Origin: Gigaspora margarita
Taxonomy: Eukaryota; Glomeromycota; Glomeromycetes; Diversisporales; Gigasporaceae
DNA length: 64,000 bases
Assembly (NCBI GenBank): GCA_009809945.1
Contig: WTPW01000010.1
Location: forward strand, 462,332-526,331
Reading direction: 5' to 3'
Shown: piece by piece, positions 56,036 to 64,000 of the stretch
Numbering within the stretch: position 1 is the stretch's first letter
Layout of the letters: every line of letters begins with the position of its first letter
Notes under the pieces: model-generated
What the model saw: only the letters and a program-made list of their open reading frames with translations
Database searches by the model: none
Told to the model about the DNA's origin: nothing
Position numbers and translations under genes: made by a program

Positions 56036-56500
56036 CTAGCTAGCCAGTTTTTCTAGTGAAATCTTCCTTTGCAAGTTCTGTTCTAAAGAAATCCAGAGTA
56101 TTTGGGAGCCTTGTGATTCAATTTCTTGCCACTTGGCTTCGTAGCCCCTACAGGTGGTAAGATGAGATTGTGTTTCTACTATTTGGTTGTCACAAGTTAT
56201 GCACCAAGCTCTCTCGTATAGTTCTGGTTTTCTCTTGTTCAAAACGGCCAGGACAGGAAGTTTGTTGTGAATGCATTTTATTATAGTACTTATCTTCTTA
56301 CTTTTTGCAAGTGTTGTACATCTTACCCCTGATAGTGACTTGAGTCGATTCCACAAATTTGGCCAAAGGAAATTAGTATTTGTTAGGTCGTTTTCTAGAT
56401 CTTGAATCTGGCTGGAGAAGAGCCACTCTATTCCCATTGTGAATTCTTCGATCGTTTGGAGCATTTTCTTATAGGGCTGTCCAATAGGTAGTTTTTCCAT
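56036..56500 (-). pseudogene. LINE ORF2 C-terminal Cys/His knuckle
   Basis: Frame of 154 residues with 'AWCITCDNQIVETQSHLTTC', a C-x2-C-x8-H-x4-C knuckle found at the end of many LINE ORF2 proteins, where it helps bind RNA or target DNA. Preceded by 'TLAKSKKISTIIKCIHNKLP', also typical of this region. Separated from RNase H by stops at about 56500-56600, hence part of a broken ORF2. Confidence 0.8.
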
Positions 56501-56519
56501 AATATCGATACTCTGAGGC

Positions 56520-57333
56520 TCGGGATCTCTTGAAAGTCAACTATAGATATATTATTATCCTGGGCACCCTTCTTTGCAATACTGTCTACCAAGTTGTTCT
56601 ATTTGTTTCCACTATGACCTTCTATCTTATTTAACTCTACCTCTAAATCTTTAACACTCATTAATTCTATGATTCTAGATATAATTGAACTATTTTTTTG
56701 TTTGGTCCACCACTTGTTCGTTTGTCTATTCCATCCTCCTTGGATTCCTGCTATTGCTGATTCACTATCCATAAAAATTTTTACTGTTAATTTTTCTGGG
56801 ACTGTATAAAGAGCTATCAAGATTGCTAGCAGTTCCAGCCTGGTTGATGATGGCCAGTTTCTGACTCTACATACACCTTGTTCGATGGCTAGGTTCTTAT
56901 CTTCATTGACTTGAACCCATGCTGCACCTATCGCTAGATTTTCTATTCTATTTCGAGCTGCTTCGAAAAGAGAACCATTTGTATAGAAATAGATAGTTTT
57001 TTTGTTTCTGTCTATGTTGCGGCTTAATTCCTCTATTAGTTGGAGACTTAGTTTGTTATTGAACTGTTGTTTTTGAATCAAATCAATTTTGAGGCATTCT
57101 ATATCTTTTAGACCAAGGAATGGGCTTTCAGGATTGTTCTGTTGTTCGTTCTTTCCACCCTGCCACAGATTCATTTTGATCTTGGTTGTTTTCGATGCTG
57201 AGTCTACTGCAGTCTTGAGGAGGACACCTAGTATTTTCCCTTTGCTTATCCTTAAAGTGCATGAATCTTGAGTTGGGTCTGTTGATAGGGAGCAATTCCT
57301 GCACTTTTCAAGTTTGCTTTGGCTCAGAACCAA
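56520..57333 (-). pseudogene. LINE ORF2 RNase H domain
   Basis: RNase H degrades the RNA strand of the RNA-DNA hybrid. Motifs in order: 'IYFYTNGSLFEA' (usual Asp-Gly-Ser is Asn-Gly-Ser), 'TRLELLAILIALY' with the catalytic Glu, 'KIFMDSESAIAGI' with the second Asp, and 'NKIEGHSGNK' with the His. A TAG at 56601-56599 stands where Trp is expected, and the frame continues with 'VDSIAKKGAQDN' carrying the last Asp. The first catalytic Asp is lost. Domain size is normal. Confidence 0.88.
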
Positions 57334-57339
57334 ATAATC

Positions 57340-58698
57340 GAGCTCCTTCCAATGCTCAATAAGTACTGAGTTAAAGTTCTTTTTAATATTGTGTCCTACG
57401 ATGGGTTCACTGCCTATTTTCTTTTCTATTACCCAGTCTTTAATTCTTCTATCAACTGCGAGACATTGCAGTTTGGGAATGGCTAGCTCCCTCAGGTCTG
57501 TGCTGGTGTAGAAATCGTCTCTTATTTTTCTTGTAGCTAAATCTTGGAGTACTATTGACTCTAGGTGTTCAAACCAGATTGGTTTTCTTCCTTTTCTAGT
57601 TGTGCCTTTGATCAGTTTGAGTTGGCTCCAAGTTGCTAGGGTTTTATCATCTTGAAGGATAAGCTGATTAGCGTAGAATATGTTGAATTTTTCTAAGGTT
57701 TTTGCTGCCTTGAAATTGAGTTTGGGGCTTAGTAACTTTAAGATTGTTGGGCCTTTTCCTTTTATTTTCCATTCAACGCTATTTGGTTTGAAGTTTATTT
57801 GGCGCTCTCATGCTTTACCTATTGTTTGGCAGGTTAAGTTGTGTTTCCAGAGGCCTTGTAGTAATTTGCTATATTTTGGTTCCTACGTGATATCTACGAT
57901 TCTTTCTATTGAGAAGCCTTGTAGGAAGCGTATTTCTGACATCTCTGCCTCTGGCCCTGCAAAGTTTAATCTTGCATGTAGGCTCGAAATACGTTTGATT
58001 ATAATTTCGCTTGCAAGGTTTTTGAAGTTACAGATATTGGGATGATACAAAATGCTATTAGCTGTTGTAGACGCTAGTTTTGCTTTGGTTTTGGCTAATT
58101 TTAATATTGGTCATTGTAATTCTTCCAGCTTCCTTTTAGCTAGTTCTGCTATTTGTAGTATGTAAACTAATTTGGAAACTATACAAGCATTGTTAATATA
58201 TATAATTTGGCTCATTGTTAGTTTTTTGAATCTTAGAGAAGTAGCTATTGAGGAAATTATTGCTTTGGCTTTGGCGAAAGCATGCTTCTTTTTAAAATTA
58301 CTGTTGAGCTAAACCCCTAGGAAGCGTGTTATTGTTGAAGGCTTTTCTTCTTGAACCATGGAGCCACTTACTTCTATTTGTCTCAATTTTGTCTTTGTTG
58401 ACCCATTAAACACAAGGAGCTTTGATTTTTTACCGTTTACTTGAATATTATTAATTTTGTAAAAAGCATCTGCAATATCTATGATTTCTTCTAATTGCTT
58501 TTGGCTATCTGCAAGCCATGTTGTGTCGTCTGCGAATGTTAGAACTGCTTGCCTTCATTTTTATTTCCTGTAGCTTTCTCTGATGATATTTGTAGGGATT
58601 TTGACACTTAATGTATAGCCAAGTTGTGTGTGGTTTTGAATGTAGTCTAGCAGGAAGTCGTAGAAAATTTTTCAGAGTAAAGGAGATATTGTTTCACC
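57340..58698 (-). pseudogene. LINE ORF2 reverse transcriptase, catalytic box and thumb/connection
   Basis: Continues the reverse transcriptase after the TAG at 58701-58699 ('GID' stop 'GETISP', where Gln is expected). The catalytic 'FADDTTWLADSQKQLEEI' lies at about 58536-58483, with both Asp present. 'NNIQVNGKKSKLLVFNGS' follows at about 58454-58401, and 'TITRFLGV' near 58344. The remainder to 57340 is frameshifted, with recognisable conserved words ('LNFKAAKTLEKFNIFYANQL' region near 57700). Plus-strand frame 57680-58045 is a shadow. Confidence 0.85.
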
Positions 58699-59943
58699 CT
58701 AGTCAATTCCTTTTCCAACTTCAAAGGTTTCTGTTTCACCTACTTCTGTTATAATCTTGGCTTGTCTTTTGTCGAAAAGTTGAAGCAGGAAGTTAGTAAT
58801 TTCTTTTGGAACTTTTATACGGTTGAGGGCTAGTTCAAGCATTTGTAAGGAGACCAAATCAAATGCTTTTTTCATATCTTGGAACAAGACCCAGAGCTCC
58901 TTATTATTTTCTTTTGCGTCCTCGATTAGATTGTTTATTATATATATTGGGTCTTCTGTTGAACTTCCTGGCAGCTCCGCAAAATTGGGCCCTTTTAGGA
59001 TATCATTTTCTATCATGATTTTGGCTAACCTTTTTGTAATGACTTTAGTAACTAGCTTTCTAAATGTTTCGAGCAGGGCTATTGGACGAATATTGCTTAG
59101 GTCGAATTCCCAGTTATCTGTTTTCAGTATAGGGTAAATAGTTGCCAATTTCCATTTTCTTGGAACTTGGCCACGCATAAGGCACATGTTTGCAAATTCT
59201 TTAAATATCTGTTGCGAGAAAGGGCCTGCCGCTTTAATGAGTGTATAGGATATTCCAGATGCTCCTGGGGCCGACTTGTTACTCAAAGTTGACACTGTCT
59301 GTGCCCATTTTTCTTCTGTTATATTTTCGTTGACTGAGTAGTAGATACCTTCCTGGATATACTCTTTTGGCTTGTAAATGCTTTTCCATTTGCCTGGCAT
59401 TTCTTCAAGGTTTAGACTTTTCTCCTTAAACTGTGTACTAAAATGCTCTTTAGTATGTGCTAGGATTTCATCTTTCTCTAGTAGCAAGGATCTCTGAAGA
59501 CTATTTTCCTTTACAAGCCTGTCAAATTTAATTTTATTGAATGGTTTGTCCAAAAGACTTGCAAGCATTTTGCCTTGTTTCCCATCTATCATTTCACATC
59601 TATCATTAATTCTTTCTTGTATTTCTTTTAACTTGGCATAGTTTTTGTCTGCTTTGTCTTTTTGGCTTAGTATTATCCACCATCCTTTTAGGTCTTGAAT
59701 GAGCTCGCTTGTCCATTGTTCTCCTATACTTGCAATTTTAACATTCAGTTTTTTGTTAATCTCTCTTATGCTCAAGGTCATTTCCTTTTTAAAGGCTGCA
59801 TCAATTTTTTGGTTTTGATTCTTTTTTCTTTTTCTTATCCATTTACTGAGTTGAACTATAGCTTTGTATATTTTGGACTTTCTTTCTTTCTTCTGTCTTC
59901 TTTTATTATTTATTGAGTATTGTAGTCTCTTTTTGATAGGCAA
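58699..59943 (-). pseudogene. LINE ORF2 reverse transcriptase, fingers and palm
   Basis: A 414-codon open stretch. Lys-rich linker, then 'NKSAPGASGISYTLIKAAGP', 'GQVPRKWKLATIYPILK', 'LSNIRPIALLETFRKLVTKV', 'GPNFAELPGSSTEDPIYIIN' and 'LWVLFQDMKKAFDLVSLQML' (palm motif A with its catalytic Asp in 'FQDM'). It ends at the premature TAG before 'GETISP'. The first codon is not an ATG. It is the continuation of the endonuclease frame after small lesions at 59943-60023. Closest relative in the window is the old copy. Confidence 0.9.
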
Positions 59944-60023
59944 ATATTTGCTGTCTCCATTATGCTATTGACTATTATGTCCCAGATCTGGTCTACCATA
60001 TGTGCTTCTGGTTGTTCTTTATG

Positions 60024-60962
60024 CTATTGTTCTGGAAGAAGATTTAAGATCCGGTTGCTCGTTTTTAGCTTCTGCTTTAGGTAGTTCCTATAGTTGTTCC
60101 AGTCTTCTGAACTCGCTTCTTCATATAGATAGACTGTTTTTTTAATACCCTTTGCTCTTGTTTTTGCCATATTGTTGTTGAATATTAAGTAGTCCAAATT
60201 TATTAGAGCAGAAATAATTGCATGATCACTATTTGTAATCATTTCTGAGTTCTGAATTTTTGCATTCTGAATTCCTGTAAGTAAGTCTTCTGTTATCCAG
60301 ATTTGGTCAATTCTTGATGAGCTGGTTCCGTTCGACCATGTGAACTGAATGTGGTTTGGATGCAAGAACCTGTATGTGTCCACAAAATCTTGCCTTAATA
60401 GCCAGTTGTGCAGTGGGATCTTTTTTTTATTTGTTTAGTCGTTGCTTGTAGATCTGTCTAGATCCTGATCGACTACTGCATTTAGATCCCCCATGATGAT
60501 TATTTGTGCATTAGATGATCTCTGTATGTATTTTTCAGTGATCTTTCGCATAATTAGTCTGCTTTAATTTTTGTTGTTAGGGGGTATATAGACTACTATT
60601 ATAATAATTTCTAACTGTTTAAGTAGGAGGCTTATTGATAACAGGTATTCACTTGTTCTGTCTATTTTTCCTATATGCCTTTTCCATTTGTTGTCTATCA
60701 TTAAGCCTACGTCTGAGCCTTTTCTTTTCATAGAGTTTGCATCTGCCCATATACAGGTGAAGTTATTTAACTTCTTTGATAGGAAAAAGCCTTCTTTGTG
60801 TGAAATGTTAGTTTCGACTAAACCCATTACGTTGACTTGTTTTTCTATTAACCAGTTAGCTAAAAGGTCTAGTTTTTGCGGATTTGCTTTGATGCCATTA
60901 ATATTGTGGTAGCTGATTTTTAAATTTATATTTTCCTTGTTTCTGATTGCATTAACTATCAC
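60024..60962 (-). pseudogene. LINE ORF2 endonuclease (EEP family)
   Basis: Probable ORF2 start at ATG 60962. 'LKISYHNINGIKANPQK' (Asn of the active site), 'VMGLVETNIS' (catalytic Glu), 'KRKGSDVGLMI', 'VVYIPPN', then a TAA at 60566-60564. Next come 'IIIMGDLNAVVDQDLDRS' (GDLN motif, about 60500-60450), 'WSNGTSSSRIDQIWIT' and 'TNSDHAIISA' (catalytic SDH, near 60225). All catalytic residues look present, but one stop, one frameshift near 60430 and a TAG near 60024 break it. Confidence 0.9.
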
Positions 60963-61452
60963 TGATTTGTTGTTGTTACCTGTATTAAGAGCAATATTAT
61001 TATTATTATTTTTCCTTACACTAGGAGCTGCACTATTATTACAACTTTTGAGTAACTGTCTACTTGTTTGGAAAGAAGAAGTGCTAGAATTTTTACTAGT
61101 TTGTTGTACAGTCCTGCTTCATTTGTGTTGTGAACTCCTTTCCCTTATGATCTTTGATTGGACTAGTGTGCCCGTTAGGAGCGCAGGGCAGGAATTACCT
61201 GCTTTTCTTCTAAGTTGCTCAGTCTTTCCAGTATTTCCTCGAGTAGTTTCCTTTCTGGTAGTGAACTGTTATTGTTCATATCGCAAGGGGTCTTTGTGTT
61301 CCCTTGTTTGTTGGAAAAGCTACCCCTGTTGTGTTTCATCAGGTCTAGTTTGGGCGGAGATCTGCCTCTTCTTTGGTGCAGTGTGGACCGTTCATGCTGC
61401 TTTCTATAGATTCTTTCTCTTGTGTTGCTATGGCCTGTTTTGATTGAGGGAT

Positions 61453-61971
61453 CTATTTCAGAAAAGTTTTCCTTATTTGGGTTGATTCCTTCTTTGCTAT
61501 AGATTTTCTTTTAAGTGTACATGGTAATGGGCCTTCTATCTTCCAATGTAGTCTTGTGTTATAATAGTATACGCTTTGCGATATGGCTTTGTTGAGGTCT
61601 TGACCTTCTGCAAAATAAATGAATGCTAAGCTCCTTGGGTTTCTGTTTCTGTTGTTGGGTATGAATACTAATTTGGCTTTATAGTATTTAAGTTGCCTTA
61701 ATAAACTAGATTCAAGTGCAGTTCTTGGTATATTTTGTAAGGTTGTTTTGTATATGTTTCTCTTTTGTAGTAGATCTGCGTTAAATTTTCTAGGTGTCAC
61801 CTGACACAGTTTTTCTGCTTCATAGTGAATTGCCCAGGAGTTCTTTAGTGCCTCTAGTCTTAACTGGTCTTTACATTGAATTTCAATACATGCCACCTTG
61901 TTATTTCTAATTCTTTGGTAACCTAGTATTGTAGCTTTGCTGTATGTATAGTAGAGATTGGAATTGGTCAT
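61453..61971 (-). pseudogene. LINE ORF1, C-terminal part
   Basis: ORF1 proteins bind and chaperone the element RNA. This 172-residue stretch reads 'YYTYSKATILGYQRIRNNK' through 'NPRSLAFIYFAEGQDLNKAI', the latter resembling an RNA-recognition-motif strand. The apparent Met at 61971 arises from the inserted element. The true frame joins 'EDASTH' at 63007-63030 after removal of the insertion. No Cys knuckle is seen. 60963-61445, between ORF1 and ORF2, holds a frameshifted tail. Confidence 0.75.
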
Positions 61972-63004
61972 ATATCTCGTGATTGATCATTGATCAATTA
62001 TATACAAAGGAGATCGATTTTATGATCGATCATAGTATTTTGATCAGTCATTGCATATGATCAATCACTAGTCTACATAAATATTATTATTAAAAAAATT
62101 GCTATTTTTACTCAAACTTTGACAATGGATATCTTGATAATTAGTAATTCAAGTCGGTTTAAATTTTTGTTATAGATATTTTCGATATTCTTTTATGATA
62201 TATAAAAATTTCAGCCAATTTAGTCTGATAATTCTAGAGTAATCGCTTGTATACGATAGTTAATTTTTTAAAAAAATTAACTATCGTATACAAGCGATTA
62301 CTTGAAAATTACCAGACCAAATCGACTAAAATTTTTATATGTCATAGACTAATTTCGATACTATCTATAGCAAAAAATTGGACCAAATTGGATTACTAGT
62401 TATTGAGATATCAATCGTCAAAGTTTGAGTAAAAATAACAGATTTTTTAATAATCGACTATTATAAAATTTTCGTTATTTTTACTCAAAATTTGACGATG
62501 GATATCTCAATAANTAGTAATCCAATTCGGCCCAAATTTNTNCCATAGNTAGTATCGATATTTATATATGATATATAAAAATTTTAGCCAATTTGGTTTG
62601 GTAATTCTCAAGTAATCGCTTGTATACGATAGTCAATTTTTTTAAAAAAATTAACTATCGTATACAAACGATTACTCTAGAATTATCAGACCAAGTTGGC
62701 TAAAATTTTTATATATCATATATGAATATTGATACTATTTATTATAAATATGTAAGCCGATTTTGATCACTAGTCATCAAGATATCCATCGTTAAAGTTT
62801 GAGTAAAAATAGCAAATTTTGTTATTAATTATATATATAATCGATTATATATATAATCAATTATAATCGATTAAAAGGTTATGATCGATCAAACTTTATG
62901 ATCGATCAAACTATATGATCGATCATGATCGATCAAAGACTTTCATAATTGATCAAATGATATGATCAATCATGATCGATCATATTAGGTTCGATTCCCA
63001 TCTC
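61954..63004. mobile_element. 1051-bp TA-flanked TIR element inserted in LINE ORF1
   Basis: 'gagattggaattggtc' (61954) is inverted at the right as '...cgattcccatctc' (63004). TA lies at 61952-61953 and 63005-63006, as in Tc1/mariner insertions. Removing it with one TA rejoins the ORF1 frame. The interior is two tandem ~350-bp palindromes (62097-62447 and 62463-62815) bordered by many 'gatcgatca' words (61975-62080 and 62870-62990). No transposase. Confidence 0.85.
62097..62815. repeat. Two tandem ~350-bp palindromes
   Basis: Each runs 'gctatttttactcaaacttt' ... 'taatcgcttgtatacgatag' - short A/T spacer - exact inverse 'ctatcgtatacaagcgatta' ... 'aaagtttgagtaaaaataac'. The centres are near 62270 and 62645. 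Four ambiguous bases (62515, 62540, 62542, 62549) sit in the second. Confidence 0.9.
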
Positions 63005-63006
63005 TA

Positions 63007-63812
63007 ATGTGTAGAGGCATCTTCAGATTTTTTGTACTCTTGCATCTTCTGGTAAGTTCCATATTGTAATTATTGTAGCAAGTTTTTGCCTGCTACTGCT
63101 TTGATTTGTCGTAGTAGTTATTTCCTGTGTGACTTGAGTTTGATTTGTGTTTGTGAGTTTTACTCTATTGCGTGGAGCCCATCTTGATGCAGATATGTCT
63201 TCTTTAGCTTTGTCATGTGTCAAATAAACCACTTTCGTTGAGAGACTTTCCTTGTTTTCTTCTTGAATTGACATGCTCTGTAGGCTGTCTTGCATTATCT
63301 CCACCTCGTTGGTAACATCTGCAGTAATAGGACTTATTTCTTCTTTTTCTGACATTTCTATATCCATTGGGCTTTCTCTTTCTCACAGGTGTGTTGTTCC
63401 ATTTATTCTTACAATTTCTTCTTGTAACTCTCTTGCTTCGAGTTTACGTTTACATGGGCGGTGTGCACTTACATCTCCATTTGTGGTTGTTTGTAATTTC
63501 TTCGTACCGTAGTCATGAGTACTGCATTCTAGTTGAAGTAGTATATCTTTCGCTATTTGTGCTTGGTTGATTACCTTGTTTGGCTGGTTTGTGTTTTTAT
63601 TTAGTTCAAGTAATTCTATCTCCTCTGTTGATGTTTGCTGACCTTGTGCAATTTTGTGCTATATATAGTATATTCTTCAATAATTTCTCTAATGATACAG
63701 ATTAGTTCTACATGCTAGACTCCTAAGTATTTTGTTACTGCTTGGTCCTTTTTAAGGACTCTGTTCTTGAATTTTTCAAAATTCCAACTATTTCTTGTTT
63801 CTCCTTTTGGAA
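63007..63812 (-). pseudogene. LINE ORF1, N-terminal part
   Basis: A frame from about 63790 ('NSWNFEKFKNRVLKKDQAVT') has a TAG near 63720 and a shift. It then runs 'KIAQGQQTSTEEIELLELNK' through 'TKKLQTTTNGDVSAHRPCKR' to a TGA at 63385-63383. It continues with 'MDIEMSEKEEISPITADVTN' (ATG 63367) to 'ATIITIWNLPEDARVQK', an RNA-recognition-like first strand. A one-base excess in an A-run at about 63026 puts TGA in frame just before the insertion. Acidic and Gln/Thr-rich, with no other domain recognised. Confidence 0.7.
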
Positions 63813-63829
63813 TTAATATATTATATTAC

Positions 63830-64000
63830 ATATTTTTATTATATATTATTATAAAAAAAATGAAAAACCAAAAAATCCTTCCAAAAAAATAACAAAAAAA
63901 AACAAATACAAAAAAATAGTAATAATTTTTAACTACTTTCGTATTTCGTTGCATTTACTATTATATTCGCTTATATTTACTACTTTTTGCAAAGTGCTGG
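63830..64000. repeat. AT-rich repeat module, start of another copy
   Basis: 'atattattataaaaaaaatg' A-rich run, then 'aactactttcgtatttcgttgcat' and 'ttgcaaagtgctgg', the module seen at 2700-3300 and 19850-20360. Continues past the window. Confidence 0.6.

Larger units (their letters stand above)
55410..63812 (-). mobile_element. Younger LINE (non-LTR retrotransposon) with ORF1 and ORF2
   Basis: Order from 63812 down: ORF1 (RNA-binding-like), endonuclease, reverse transcriptase, RNase H, Cys/His knuckle, and a 3' end '...ggcaagactgcctaaaatt' followed by an A/T tail at about 55410. About 7.3 kb without the 1051-bp insertion in ORF1. The 5' end adjoins the AT-rich module at about 63812 and may be truncated, as no ORF1 start is seen there. 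GC-richer than the old copy at 5895-16780. Some ten stops or frameshifts make it inactive, but the decay is recent. Confidence 0.9.

Noticed and set aside
60937-61443. 168-codon plus-strand frame resembling a membrane protein (Leu/Val/Cys-rich)
   Set aside because: It is antisense to the ORF1-ORF2 junction of the younger LINE; the hydrophobic look comes from reading Lys/Glu/Gln codons backwards.

Overview
The window is extremely AT-rich eukaryotic DNA, by eye only about 20-25% GC, and it is filled with decayed mobile elements. It has exactly one convincing host gene: a six-exon velvet-family regulator on the minus strand (26217-27923). Velvet proteins are fungal, introns are short (60-320 bp), and the genome is AT-rich and crowded with LINE, SINE and terminal-inverted-repeat (TIR) elements. 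This fits an early-diverging fungus, most plausibly an arbuscular mycorrhizal fungus (Glomeromycotina, Rhizophagus-like). The phylum is an inference. The velvet call is strong. Layout. 1-5900: AT-rich repeat modules, a cluster of about 110-bp hairpin repeats and a long-armed foldback element. 5895-16780: an old LINE on the plus strand (endonuclease, reverse transcriptase, RNase H, Cys/His knuckle), riddled with stops and split inside RNase H by a nest of TIR elements (10591-15640 > 13283-15628 > 13484-15418 > 13912-14191). 16781-21190: the long repeat module again, with an 881-bp gap and a 152-bp PIF/Harbinger-like MITE. 21192-25190: a 1-kb tRNA-derived SINE and several MITEs. 25190-33040: the velvet gene in a calmer, largely single-copy stretch. 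33046-34197: a foldback element carrying GC-richer repetitive coding-like DNA. 35680-38000: a tandem satellite of about 320 bp, interrupted by a mariner-like MITE. 38000-45300: foldback elements, four SINE types or copies and a palindromic 16-bp minisatellite. 46293-50369: a 4.1-kb hAT-like DNA transposon with an 8-bp target duplication and a broken transposase gene. 50400-55300: MITEs and two GC-richer, apparently young SINEs. 55410-63812: a younger LINE on the minus strand, with ORF1 interrupted by a 1.05-kb TA-flanked element made of two tandem palindromes. How the parts interact: LINE machinery could have mobilised the poly(A)-tailed SINEs, which carry target-site duplications of 10-18 bp. 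The hAT, mariner and Harbinger-like MITEs have no intact transposase here, so they would depend on elements elsewhere. Stops in the LINEs fall mostly where CAG, CAA or TGG codons are expected, which suggests C-to-T decay at CpA, as in RIP-like mutation. The velvet gene shows none of this decay. Five runs of N, including one 2-base run, and a few single ambiguous bases sit in repeats.
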